Below, piece after piece: positions 11,049-25,274 of a DNA stretch of 64,000 bases. Source of the stretch: Tethya wilhelma. Its lineage: Eukaryota > Porifera > Demospongiae > Tethyida > Tethyidae. Where the stretch lies: NCBI GenBank assembly GCA_964030475.1, contig CAXIPT010000001.1, positions 18,557,886-18,621,885 of the forward strand. Reading direction: 5' to 3'. Made by a program: the position numbers and the translations under genes. Within the stretch, counting starts at the first letter, position 1. The number at the start of each line of letters is the position of its first letter. The notes beneath the pieces were generated by a model that was given only the letters and a program-made list of their open reading frames with translations, was not told where the DNA came from and did no database searches.

Positions 11049-11472
11049 CTATTGTTTGTACTTGTCTAAAGTTTTGGCTGCATCTTTCAGTTTAAACACC
11101 AGTTCCTGTATCCATGCACCATAAGAGAATACCATTACATTATTATGACATCACTGGTGTTAGTATATACTGTACCTGGACTTGTTCTTGAGTAGCAGCA
11201 AACTGAAGTGGCTGGCCATCAGAGGAGCTCTGGAGCAGAGGAGAACTAGAGCTAGAACAACAATATTGTATTTGGATGTAGTGTTCAATACCTTAACTTG
11301 TATGATGTATTCAGCCTTGTTGATGCGTTCTACATGGTTGTCCTGCACACCCACCCACAATAAGTCAATAACTGAGTGTGAATGTCAACATAATTTACTA
11401 ACCTTCAGGAAATAGTCCAGTCTCCAGTCCACATCAGTGATGTGTGGAGGAAGGGTGGCCACCCTGAGAGAG

Positions 11473-11508
<36 letters not shown>

Positions 11509-11756
11509 GACATCAATGATTATACATGCACTGGGAGTCAGAAACACACACATTACCTGTGCAGAGACTCCCGCAGTCTCAGTCTCTCTTTCTGAGAAGG
11601 GAAGATAAAGTTGTTTGGTTCAAACTAGTTGTTTGGTTTGCACCAGAAATAGGAGTTCAACTTACAGAGTAGAGACTAACAACGACCTTTGCCCTCTCTG
11701 GAGAGAACCTACATTCCTCCAAAACCGAACTACACACAACACACACACACACACAC

Positions 11757-11790
<34 letters not shown>

Positions 11791-12157
11791 GAAAATTATA
11801 ATCATTATATATAATTATATATATAGCACCCATTTAGACTAGTGCAAAGTATACCCATAGATAATATACCTCACACTTGCAGCATCTGCATCACTTCTAG
11901 CTGCCTCCAACAGAAACACAGAGAGAGCAGAATAAGCTTCTTTTGCAGCCGCCGACTGCGTGTTATCATCACTCACCGTATCACCTAGCAAACATCCAAA
12001 TATTCCATGTAAAAGACCTTTTATTAGCTGTCTTAGTAGTACCTGTCTGAAGAAGGCCACCCAGAGCGTTCCTCAAGATCGTTAAGAAGCGGTCATCGCT
12101 GAAGGAAGAGGAGCCAGCAACCTTCAAACCATCTACCACGGCACTGGAGAGCTCCAT
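11049..12157 (-). CDS. COMMD3: COMMD3, COMMander complex subunit, complete
   Basis: Eight exons: 12043-12157, 11870-11984, 11666-11729, 11557-11591, 11403-11463, 11298-11342, 11176-11229, 11049-11105, giving 181 aa (human 195). The start MELSSAVVDG matches human MELSESVQKG, LEECRFSPER matches LEDCKFDRER, and LPPHITDVDWRLDY matches LPHITDVSWRLEY at the start of the COMM domain. The end FKLKDAAKTLD matches GKLKDASKSLE. COMMD3 is part of the Commander/CCC complex in endosomal cargo recycling and also touches NF-kB control. UBXN1 lies tail to tail 85 bp away; the start codon is only 67 bp from that of DMAC2L. Several acceptors sit on (TG)n/(CT)n runs. Confidence 0.93.
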
Positions 12158-12224
12158 TGTTGTTCTAATTAACGTGCTCTCTGGTGACCTTCCCTTCGTA
12201 CTTTGACCCCTCCACAGCTGCACG
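12158..12224. promoter_or_regulatory. 67-bp bidirectional promoter COMMD3 / DMAC2L
   Basis: The shortest spacer in the window between opposing start codons. Either the 5' UTRs are tiny or the two transcripts overlap. No TATA box. Confidence 0.6.
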
Positions 12225-13201
12225 ATGTGGATGGCCACCACAGTAACCAGGAGAGGTGTTTGGACATGGCTGAACTTCGTTTTTAACAGGTTTGCTGTGT
12301 GCTTGTTACGAAAGTATTATATAGAGTACTGTTTCATGTGGTTGTGTTAATAAAATTAATAATTTTGTCATTGCAACCATCCTAACTATTGCTACTGACT
12401 GGTCTAAGTGTAGTCATCGTTTGCCTCCTGTAGGGTGGATGCAAGTCGTGTGTCTGCTGTTGGTGCTGACAGAGCTGCTGCGGAGTGGGTCCTTCGTCTA
12501 GGGGGCACAGTCAAGTTCCACAGTATTGATGACTGGAGCACTGATTACAACCGCCTACCTTCATCGACCAAGCTCAAGCTGGCAGCAATCAATGCCTCTG
12601 GCTGTGCTATTACTAGCAACGGACTGGAACATCTTGGTACATATTGGGCCACCAGCAGCAGCACCCTGTGCACTGGTGCTGGCCTATGTACTGGTTTCAG
12701 TGTCTACATGCACACATACAGATGGACTGAAGCACTTGGAGGTGTTGATGTTGAGAAAGTGCCATTACCTTCAAAATGATGGTTTGCTACATCTCCAACA
12801 TGTCCAGCATTCTCTGATCCACTTGGACTTGAGCTGTTGTGTTTCTCTCAGCGACCCAGGGTTTCTCTCCTTCCCAAGACTAAGGTTTGTGCTACCGTAT
12901 CTACACCATTGATGGATTGAAACTGACTGATTGACCTCCAATTTGTCAAGAGCTTTAGTGCAATGTGCCTGGACAGTTAATATTTTGAATGGTAGATTGT
13001 GTTCTTTCCCAAACACATTTGCTAAATAATACAGCTAGGCCCTCCCCCCTTCCTCTGATATGGTACACTGTAGAAGTACATGGTCTGTTGTGTTATTGGT
13101 GCAGGGAACTGAGGAGGCTGGATGTGAGCGGAGTGGGGCTAGGGCAAGGAACCCTGCACCACCTCAAGATGCTACTTCCTCACTGTGTGATTGTGGAGTG
13201 A
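12225..13201 (+). CDS. DMAC2L: DMAC2L / ATP synthase coupling factor B, complete
   Basis: Four exons: 12225-12289, 12434-12636, 12722-12884, 13105-13201, giving 175 aa. WTWLNFVFNRVD matches the human WGWLNAVFNKVD. GADRAAAEWVLRLGG, WSTDYNRLP and the LRR-like part (LEVLMLRKCHYLQNDGL, LIHLDLSCC, LRRLDVSGVG) fit the factor B fold, a small LRR protein at the matrix face of the inner mitochondrial membrane. The N-terminus is Arg/aromatic and could be a short targeting peptide. The final stop (13199-13201) follows the human C-terminal length. Confidence 0.92.
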
Positions 13202-13339
13202 CCACTTTCTGGAGTGGAGACCATCACTGGGACAAGGTTCTCTCATTGTTACGGTGGCATGCCTCCTCTGTTGTTCTAGAATGTGAATACCTCCTCCTAG
13301 CCATATATCCTGACCTATCTGTGACTGCTACCCCATCCA

Positions 13340-13906
13340 TTAAGGGGGTCTGATACCCCCAAAAAAATTTTAATGGTACCTTTTCTGACAACCTGAGGGG
13401 AGATATAAGTTGAAATATGGTTTACCAAAATGATCCTCTAACTCAGATCTTTCTAAATACTGCATTTTCAAAACAAAAAGGGTGAATTTGCAATTCTTAT
13501 TTTCTTTCCTGTAATCCCCTTGAAGAAAATCTCAATGTCCTGACGTTGTACTCAAAATTCTAGCACAATGCATCAATTTCAAGCTCATAGGGGTACACAA
13601 GTCGAGTTATTGTCGTCCCAAAATACCTTTAAAAAATGACAATTTTCAACTTCTCAGGATGACAATAACTCGACTTGTGTACCCCCTATACCTATGAGCT
13701 TGAAATTGATGCATTGTGCACAGAATTTTGAGTACAGTGTCATGACATTGAGATTTTCTTCAAGGGGATTACTGGAAAGAAAATAAGAATTGCAGCCAGT
13801 ATTCAGAAAGATCTGAGTGAGAGGATCATTTTGGTATAATATAATTATTTTAAATTATATCTTGGTCAGAAAAGGTACCATTTTTTGGGTATCGGACTCT
13901 CCTTAA
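13340..13906. mobile_element. 567-bp foldback element flanked by TTAA
   Basis: Two inverted arms of about 230 bp (left GGGGGTCTGATACCC.., right ..GGGTATCGGACTCTCC) surround a centre that repeats AATAACTCGACTTGTGTACC inverted. Both ends abut TTAA (13340-13343 and 13903-13906), the target duplication of piggyBac-like elements. No coding capacity. Confidence 0.85.
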
Positions 13907-13924
13907 GAGTGTTCTCTCTTGTCT

Positions 13925-14150
13925 TCTAGTTTTGTCACTCTTTTCCCTTCCCCTCGGGCGTCTCCTCCCTTCCCCTCGGATGTCTCCTCTCTTCCCCTCG
14001 GATGTCTCCTCCACTCCCCTCAGGCGTCTCTTCCCTTTCCCTCGGGCGTCTTCTCCCTTCCCCTCGGATGTCTTCTCCCCTCCCGTAGGGTGTCTCCTCC
14101 CATCCTCTTGTGCGTGTCCTCCCCTTCCGTAAGGGCGTCTCCTCCCAATG
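13925..14150. repeat. CTCGGATGTCTCCTC minisatellite
   Basis: Nine to ten units of about 22-28 bp built on TTCCCCTCGGATGTCTCCTC with variants. GC- and pyrimidine-rich. It produces open frames on both strands that are not genes. Confidence 0.85.
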
Positions 14151-14610
14151 CAACAACTAGCTTCAGTCTGCCCTAACCTACAACAATTTCTTAATAATTT
14201 GTATTGTACACCCTTGTATGTGCATTGTGCAATGCATCCTGCTAAATGCAGCCCATGCATGATTGTGACAAAAATTATAGAAAGTTGAACAGCAAAAACT
14301 CAGTGCTAAATTTGCACATCATTAAAATCAATAATTTTCTATCATTATCTCTTATTTTCATTGTTAATAGGTCCGTAGGTGTTCTATCATTGCTTTTCAA
14401 CAAATTAATATTATGTACCTATATATAATGATATAATATTATAATAAAAATAATTACAGATCAAGCTAGTTAGCTGATGAAGGTGATCATGAGAAATTAA
14501 AAAAAAAAAGAAAAGAATTAATGAGTCAGTTGGTGGATCACTATGATTATAATGACAGACAGACCCAAGCTATCTCTCTTCAACAGTTTCATTAGTAGAG
14601 CAAGTGCATG
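14151..14610. other. intergenic AT-rich stretch
   Basis: No coding exon was seen. It separates the foldback/minisatellite block from the PAPSS stop codon and contains poly-A and ATATATAATG runs. Confidence 0.6.
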
Positions 14611-17560
<2,950 letters not shown>

Positions 17561-19151
17561 GACTCCTCTGCTCGATTGTCTCGCTAAGGCCTTGCGCATG
17601 TGGCATGATGTGCGTGCGTACGGCTTTTATATCTGGCAGGATATTACTTTGTTCCAAATTAACGAAAATTCCAGTAAAACCATAGTAAAACTCTTCGCAT
17701 CACCATAGATAATACTAGTCTGGCTTGCCAGACTCTTCGCAATGAATGGAAGACAACTCTTGGGTAGGATACTCTTCCAAGCGCGCACGTGCGAAGAGTC
17801 TGGCCAGCCAGACTAAGATAATACGTGTAAAATGGGATAATTTTCACAAGTACACTGAGCATGCGCATTTGTAGCAGAGCCCCACCCACCCTGATGCTCC
17901 AGTGCTAGAAACCAGCTCATAACAATCTGGAAACACAGCACTCATAAAGTAGTAATAATAAGTAATTCACCAAATCTAGATTTATAACTCAAAAAATTAA
18001 TATTAAAGACTCGAGTATAATACCAAATTGAACACAAGTGCAGGGAGAAAAGTATGAAAATAAGAAATGGAACAAAAATAATACCTACTTTCTTTCATGC
18101 CTTCAGGATGATATCAAAGTTCGAGAGGAGTTTGAGATTTTAACAGTGAGAAGATTGAGATAATAACGGCTTACACAACCACATAGAGCGGTTGCAAGTG
18201 ATGTCATCAAAACTAGAAGTATCTAGAAATAGTTATTTTTTGCCACACGGAAGTAAATGACAGCTACCTGTTTTTCCCTATTGCTCTGTTCATTTTGCCA
18301 CACGGAAGTGATGTACAGTCACCCGTAGTGTAGTGTAAAATGCTACTACCGTAGCTCACCTTTTTGACATGGAGAGACCAGTGTAGAAACAAGTGACTAC
18401 CCACATAGGTATTTTCAGTTCCAGCACATTACCACTCCTGTATTTCCAATGCACACCAACAGCATTACTGGAGTGTCCATTCCTTTCCAGAATCGAGGGT
18501 AGCAATCCCACCAAGAAGCAAAGTTTGGTTCAAACTCTGACATCCTCACACAACATTGAATTTTTCTGTTCTAAAGTAAACAATAAATTCTTCATCCAAT
18601 GGCAAAGATGTTGGTATCTATCGGCAACACCAGTCTCCACTGATCAACATCAATCTCACAGAACTTGTAACAAACTTTCATACATCATTGAAACGGTTTG
18701 TTCTACTATTCTCCACGTGCCTTCAATCCAAGGACTAATGGATCACCATAACTCACACCACACTATTCAGTAACCTCTTCTGAGAACATGTAGCCTAACA
18801 ACTTGTTATTCCTACATTTCCACACATCCAACCACTAATGGATGGCATTGATCAATGTAATTGAGTTAACTCACACCAACATCTTAAATCATTGATAACC
18901 TCTTCTGACAACAACTTAAAAACTTTGTTATTAATTCCTTTTACTAATTTTATTTGTACTAAATGCAAAAATGTAATATTGTTGCTACTTTTATGCTCAT
19001 TAGTTAGTCTATGCTATTGTTCAAAGCTATGTACCAAGAAAAGACTGTGGTCTTCAAACACAAACAGACACTTATTATACTTTGGTCTTTTGTGCTACTT
19101 TTAAAATGCTCATTAGTTATTTAAATGCTATGCAAATAAGAAAGAACTCTC
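17561..19151. other. PAPSS upstream region without a recognised gene
   Basis: Contains the presumed PAPSS promoter (CTTGCGCATGTG, NRF1-like, near 17591), a 108-bp inverted repeat (17708-17815: TAGTCTGGC..GAAGAGTCTGG), and two copies of TTTTGCCACACGGAAGT (18238 and 18294). A 126-codon frame at 18393-18773 shows no family signature. The region ends at the N at 19152. Confidence 0.55.
17708..17815. repeat. inverted repeat, MITE-like
   Basis: TAGTCTGGCTTGCCAGACTC at left pairs with GAGTCTGGCCAGCCAGACTA at right, followed inward by further pairing (TTCGC / GCGAA). Confidence 0.7.
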
Positions 19152-19152
19152 N
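19152..19152. other. single-N contig join
   Basis: The DOCK N-terminal gene on the minus strand stops here in an intron, and nothing to the left continues it. Confidence 0.75.
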
Positions 19153-19159
19153 AGATCAC

Positions 19160-19713
19160 CTTTATAATGAGGTAGACATCACTGTTGGGGTAGCTGATAT
19201 TGAAGATGGCAGACCTCGACAGACTGGGCATGCTCCTCTCCTCCCAGTGGTCATCCAACATGTGCTGGATGTCTGAGGGGTTGCAGTCCAGGTGGAACGA
19301 CTCAGATATCTTCTTTTTCTCTTTGGCATCGTACAACGCCATCACAGCAAAGATTGGCTCAATGTTCAGATCAAACCTAGACACAACCATCAATTAACAC
19401 TTCACTAGAGAGGAGGGCACCTAGCTGACAGTAGGAGAGTACCTCAATTCTGAGACCTTAACTAGGAGCTGGAGACCCTGGTGCTCGGCGGGGGGCGGGG
19501 CTGGTGTTCTGTTCTCCCTGGCGTCCCCCCGATGGGGGAGGGGGTAGAGGCCAAACAACGAGGGATGTCTGTTGGTGGATCGCTGAGTGGAGTTTTCCTG
19601 GTCTACTTCAGCGTCATCTCTCACTTCAAGAAGATCCAGGAGCAGCTTGTCTGACTCAGCAGCTTCAAGGTTATAGTCCACACTGGAAGAGAGAGTCAAC
19701 GCATCAACAGCAG

Positions 19714-19747
<34 letters not shown>

Positions 19748-20730
19748 CTTACTTTGATGTCATGCTGGCTCTGTACAGCCTCTTCTCAGCCTCCTATGAG
19801 AAAGAAACCATTTATAGAGCACATCAGCTGCTACACCATTAGCCTACCCCCTCACTGACCGTGATGCCATCGGAAGAAGGCATGTCCACCTCGTACTGGT
19901 GCTTGGGGAGCAGCTTGGAATAGCTGGCCGTCCTCTTGCAGGTAGAAAACCGTCGAGAGAGGAAATTCTCATCTTGGCCATGGAAACTGCCAAACCTACA
20001 GTTGAGTAGCTACATCAGTGAAGGCTGGCCACTTTCTGACACAGGGGTAACCAACCCACCTTCTGTTGACAATGGTCCAGTCCTGGGTGAAGGAACGGAC
20101 ACAGTCCCTCACCAGAGAGTCATCTGACCTCCTACACACACACCATTACATCATCATAACACGGCACATTGTTTTGACCTGACAATGACTGACTTTGCTG
20201 GTCCTGGGACAGGAATCTCAACTGTCCTGAACTTCCGAGGCAATGATGTCACAGTGACATCATCATCGGGAAACACTAGCATGTCCCTTTGCGGGGAGCT
20301 CTCAAGGAGAGAGGCGTTCTCCTTCACAAACTTTTCATAATCAATGGGGTCCACCACCTCCATGGGAACAGTGCTGCTCACACTGGTGGAGTGGGCCTAG
20401 CAGAAGATCCACATCACATAAACTTATGCACTAGCTCTATTATAGACCCACCAACAACATACCAGGCTCGGTGGAAAGGGTGCTAGCGAGTTGTTGATCA
20501 GACCAGCCGCACTAGGACTGCCCAGAGTCTGAGCTAACAGCGACGATCCGATCCCCGTATCGCCTCCATCAGGGAAACTTGTAGCGAAGGCAGCTGACAC
20601 TTGGCTACGGATAAGTTGGGCAGTGCCCGTCCTGTATGAGATGAGGTAGTGAAATGCATAGGCAGGATGGTCCCTACAGACAGACTCACTCATTCAACTC
20701 TTTAGCAAAGGATCGCTTCTTTTCAGCCAT
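19160..20730 (-). CDS. DOCK7: DOCK6/7/8-type GEF, N-terminal exons (378 codons)
   Basis: Eight exons join in frame: 20690-20730, 20463-20631, 20179-20396, 20060-20131, 19860-19995, 19753-19793, 19443-19682, 19160-19376. The product starts MAEKKRSFAKEL and contains the DOCK-C N-terminal domain (VDPIDYEKFV, SLVRDCVRSFTQDW) and the conserved block IEPIFAVMALYDAKEKKKIS followed by RSAIFNISYPNSDVYLIIK, which matches human DOCK7 closely. DOCK-C proteins activate Rac/Cdc42. The last exon ends with a GT donor 8 nt from the N at 19152. The rest of the protein is missing on this strand, but exons for the C-terminal half start at 22558 on the other strand. The intron 19683-19752 is only 70 bp and largely (CT)n. 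Confidence 0.9.
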
Positions 20731-20822
20731 CACTTGTTGTCTCTTGATCGACGTGACCACAATTTATAACTTCCTTGTTTAGTTAAGTCACGTGATCTAC
20801 TAGGAGGAGCCGACCTAGAAAG
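20731..20822. promoter_or_regulatory. bidirectional promoter DOCK / TM2-domain gene
   Basis: 92 bp between opposing starts. It contains GTCACGTGAT (CACGTG at 20789-20794), a CLEAR/E-box-like site for bHLH-Zip factors. Confidence 0.65.
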
Positions 20823-21404
20823 ATGTGGTGTGTGCTAAAAGGAGCGGTCCTTGTGGCGGTTCTCTCTTCTCTGTGGAACGGAGCACTAGTACTCACTCAA
20901 GAAACAGACAGCTGTACAGAGCGCCCTCAGCTCTCCTGCAGTAACTTTACGGACATTGGAGAGTGCAATGTGACCAGTGGGCTGTGTTCATGCAATGAGA
21001 CTGAACTAGGTACTTGTTTCCGACTCTCTGAGGCCAACGAGTGTGTGTTGAGTCCTTGCTATAACTATATGGAAGAAGAAGGCGAATGTCGCAATGGAAC
21101 GAGGAGCAGGACAGTGGCTATCTTACTCAGTGTCTTCCTAATCAACTTTGGAGCTGCTAACTTCTACATTGAGCGCTATGAACTGGCTGTGCCTCAGATA
21201 TTCTTTGGACTCTTGTTGTGTTTCTTCCAGTTTGGCTCTTGTGCTGTAGCGGGAACAAGGGATGAGTCCACTTCCATAGCGTGTATCGTGTGCTGTTCCA
21301 TCAACTCGGTTCTCTCCCTCTTCTTTCTCTCGTGGTGGATTGCCGATTTAATCTTCTTTGCTCTCAACAAAAGAATGGATGGCAATGGTTGTCCGTTGTA
21401 TTGA
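20823..21404 (+). CDS. TM2-domain transmembrane protein, single exon
   Basis: 193 aa without introns. A signal peptide (VLVAVLSSLWNGALVL) is followed by a Cys-rich lumenal/extracellular part with about 10 Cys and N-glycosylation sites (NFT, NVT, NET, NGT). A TM2 domain follows: LLSVFLINFGAANFYIERY, a hydrophobic segment around IFFGLLLCFFQFG, then WWIADLIFFALN with the closing DGNGCPL motif (usual form D-x-NG). TM2D proteins are linked to Notch/gamma-secretase function in flies. Which of the TM2D1-3 types it is cannot be decided. It is head-to-head with DOCK. Confidence 0.8.
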   Translation: MWCVLKGAVLVAVLSSLWNGALVLTQETDSCTERPQLSCSNFTDIGECNVTSGLCSCNETELGTCFRLSEANECVLSPCYNYMEEEGECRNGTRSRTVAILLSVFLINFGAANFYIERYELAVPQIFFGLLLCFFQFGSCAVAGTRDESTSIACIVCCSINSVLSLFFLSWWIADLIFFALNKRMDGNGCPLY

Positions 21405-21779
21405 TTGAACAGTAGTCTGCACACGTGTGCCTTCACGAAGTAACAATATTTAATATCTTTTTATTTTTTTTTTAATTCTGTTCTGTACTGCATGCAGGGA
21501 TTGTCTATGTAAAGTATCTCATTGTTTCTGATTCTACCAGTCCCATTCAACAGTTCATGAATACCATTACAATTAATTAAACCACGTGCACAATCTGCAT
21601 GTATGATTAGCCATATAGCTTTCAAAACAATTATTAACACCTGCCATGAACTGACACAAGTCAAAAGGTGATAATAAAAATTAGGAGAACATTAAAAAAA
21701 AAAAGATGAACCAGTGAATCACTATACATAATGACACAGACAGACCCAAGCTGTCTTACTTGATTGCATGGTGATCAGT
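21405..21779. other. intergenic, between TM2 gene and PAPSS second copy
   Basis: AT-rich, no exon seen. Only the last 90 bp resemble the sequence next to the first PAPSS copy, so the two copies have different flanks. Confidence 0.6.
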
Positions 21780-22492
21780 TTAGATTTGAGTTTCTTTAGC
21801 AGTGGACTGGTAGTGCTGTGCCAGCACGGCCCAGGCCTTGGGTGCCATGAATCCCTCAGGAGGCTGTTCCCCACTCCTGGCCAAATGTCTCATCTTGGTT
21901 CCCGAGATGAACTGGTAGTCGTCATGATGGTCAGAGTCGTAGAAGTCCATACACTGAGTCTTGGTGTTGTATGCAGCAACTCGAAATGGCACCACTTCCA
22001 ACCTCGTTAGACCAGGGGCCATACCCAACACCTAATTAATAATATATAATGACATCATTATGACCTAATGTGGCGATGTTGTTTTGATTCTCACTTTCTT
22101 CCCGTGAGTGGGGTCATAGAGGTCACTCTTGGTGTCAGGGTGGGGGATACCAGCCGGGTCACGACCCACAATGTAGAAGGTGGCTCCAGCATTCATCCTA
22201 GCCTTGCAGTGCCATTGGACCTAACATTGGGGGAACCACGTGATCAGTGATGAGAGCATCAGCCACCAGGGAGGGTGCTACTCACCTCTGTAGGTCCAGC
22301 ATACATCATAGGAGAAGGGAATATGGCCAGCACAGTCGACTCAGGATCGAGAACACCCTCTTCAAGAACAGCATGGTGCTGTTTGATTCTGACCTTGAGA
22401 GGGACATCATCGGCCTTGGTCCAACCTCCCAGTGGGTGGAGCAGGAGGAGTGGCTTGGAGTATCCTCGGGACAATAGCAGCTCCTTAGTGTC
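21780..22492 (-). CDS. PAPSS1: PAPSS last three exons, second copy
   Basis: Exons 22286-22492, 22095-22220 and 21780-22031 repeat PAPSS exons 11-13 with very few coding changes (for example DPDHHDD to DSDHHDD). The intron after exon 12 begins AAA|GTGAG here, against AAG|GCGAG in the first copy. The copy is cut at the (CA)n run and N22557. It is either an allele or a true partial or complete duplicate. Confidence 0.88.
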
Positions 22493-22556
<64 letters not shown>

Positions 22557-22557
22557 N
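22557..22557. other. single-N contig join
   Basis: Joins a (CA)n run in a PAPSS intron (minus strand) directly to the middle of a DOCK exon (plus strand). Confidence 0.85.
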
Positions 22558-23709
22558 GGCCGAGATATGTCAGAAACACGTCAAGGTACACTGCCCTGTT
22601 GGTCAGTGTTGCTATGGTAACATGTATTACATCATATAGAGTGGTGAATATGCCCGCAAACTGAATGTGAGTTTGGCCTTCTTTGTCCACGATACCTTCT
22701 CCCTCATGGACCGGGGCTACGTGTTCACTCTCATCAAGACTTATCTCAAGAAGGTATGACGTACTAGAGGTGTGTTAGCCTAGGCAACAGGGCTCTGGGA
22801 AGACCTTGCCATGGTCCAAGTTCCTGATTTTTTCGTGGAGGTCATGCTCCACCAGACTAGCTTTGTATGGAGTGGAATTAATGTCAAAAATAAATTGCCG
22901 TGCACTGTGACAAATGCAGATCGCGCATGGCAAAATGCACGCATGCTAACCCAAGTTTGCAGAGCGCGATTGGCATAACGCCCGCAGTCATGTGCTACTA
23001 ACATATTATTGCAGAATGCGATTGGCAATGCAATTAATGCAAAATGCGATTGGCAAAGTTTGCAAAGCACGATCTGCAAAAAAGTCACGTGCAAATTGAA
23101 ACACAAATCGACTCACGCGAATTAATGCATGTGGATGATGGGAAATGGTCGTTGAGTGACTAACTACAGATTCTGAAATATTAAATTTTCTGGCTATAGC
23201 TACCCATAGTATGTATTAATACTATGAGCCAGCTATTTATAACACTTATCTAAGATAGTACAATCAACCTCAAAAATATTAATAAGTATTTAGTGACAGT
23301 GTCCTTAGGTGACGCAGATTTACATCCTCTGATGATCCTAATAAAATTTTTGCAGATCGCGCTTTGCAAACTTTTGCCAATCGCGTTCTGCATGTATTGC
23401 CAATCGCGTTCTGCATTAATTGCATCAATCGCGTTCTGCATTTAGCACGTGACTGCGGGCATTTTGCCAATCGCGCTCTGCAAACTTGGGTTCGCGTTTG
23501 CCATACGCGATCTGCATTTGTCGCAGTGCATGGCAATTTATTTTTGACACTAATTCCACTTCATAGCTTTGCCACGCTCCAGGGACAGTTATGTAGTAGA
23601 TCATTTTACATATGCTTGTCAAAACAATTTGTATTGCAGTATATATATACCTCCCTGACAATGTAACCACTATTATATGTTTTTATAAGATCACTTAATC
23701 ATCTTCACA

Positions 23710-23784
<75 letters not shown>

Positions 23785-25226
23785 CATGTGGTCTCCAAAG
23801 GACCTCAATCTAACGGAATTCAGGCTGGACTTCTATCGTATTGTGTGTTCTCACGAGCATTACGTGACCCTCAACTTACCGCTGGGCACGGTGCTCTACC
23901 CCATGGGTGCTGGCAGCCAGCACTCCTCTCCCAGCGGCTCCATCAGCTCCACATTTGAAGGCCTTGACATGCCCAACATCGAGGCCATGGGTGAGCTCTC
24001 TCATGAGTTCAGACAACACCACTACCTCTCTGGGCTGGTACTCTCTGAGCTGGCCCAGGTCCTGGATGGAAAGTACGTTGGCTGTGCACTCTGAAGCTAA
24101 AGTCCATCTGGTTTGAGAATGTTGCCAAAAGTGAATTAATGAGATTCATAACCATACTTTTTCTATGGGACAAAATAGCTAACTTTTGATTGGTAAGGCG
24201 TAGAAAGCTGGAAAAGTAATCAAAAGAACGGGGAGATCGAGCGCTCTCTAATGGTGCTTGAAATTTTGAAATCGGTTGGATATTTAGAGAGTTATTCCAA
24301 GTTTTTCTACCGGCATTCTCAAACAAGATGGACTTTTTAATGCTAAGTTTACCTTCTTCCTTCTGTGTGTGTGTGTGTGTGTGTGTAGGAGCTCTAAACT
24401 GAGGGAACAAGCTATTCAGGTTCTTCGTGACCTGCTGGCCAGTCACGACAGTGACTCACGTTACAACAGCCCTGATGCCCGGGCCAAGATAGCCTCCATC
24501 TATCTCCCTCTCTTCTCCATTGTCATGGACAACTACCAGCACCTCTACCAGGGCACCGACGGCTGGGAGGACTGGGCCACCACCTTCGAGAGGAACACGG
24601 CCGTGAGGCGCTCCGTGGTCATCAGAGACACTTCCGATGGTGAGGGAGGGCTGGAGCAGGTGAGACCACACCCACCTTTGTCATCAGGGTCAAGGTTCAT
24701 TACCTTTGTCCTCCCGCAGGAGATGAGTGAGAGTTTGGAGCACATGCTGGGCCCAGTCAGCACCAGGAACCTCCTGGTGTGTGTCATGTGGATACTGAAG
24801 AACATCGACGGGGAGCTGATATCTCATTGGTGGGCCACCCTCTCAATAACAAGGTGTGTGGTCTCTTGCTCTCTCTGTGTGTGAGTGTGAGTGATATTTT
24901 CCATGTGTTTATTTCAGACTGAACTTGCTGTTGAATGTGATGGATCTGTGTGTGTCCTGCTTCGAGTATAGAGTAAGTTATCCTCTTACAAGTTCCAGCT
25001 CTAGTTATAACTGCTGTTGATGTGTTGTCTGGTGCAGGGGAAGCGTCTGCTGTCCACTCAGCCCAGAGACTCTGGCTCTCATCATTCTGGTAAACATGGC
25101 GACATGAAGAGGGACCAGCTGGCCAGCGCTATCCTAGGGGGCGGGGCCAGAGAGAGGATGAGACAGAGGAAACAAGGCGGAGGTTAGCCTTTCTTCTAGT
25201 CTCTCTCTGTGTGCTCACTGCTGTGG

Positions 25227-25274
<48 letters not shown>

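Noticed and set aside
10235..12157. A second UBXN1 gene (true paralog)
   Set aside because: The copy begins mid-exon next to a sequencing adapter and differs only by allele-like changes.
13850..14260. Arg/Gly/Glu and Ser/Pro-rich frames on both strands
   Set aside because: Produced by the CTCGGATGTCTC minisatellite.
18393..18773. 126-codon frame upstream of PAPSS
   Set aside because: No family features, AT-rich composition like the surrounding non-coding DNA.
22900..23540. tRNA or snRNA gene in the GCGATTGGCA repeats
   Set aside because: No cloverleaf or A/B boxes; the structure is a foldback of tandem units.
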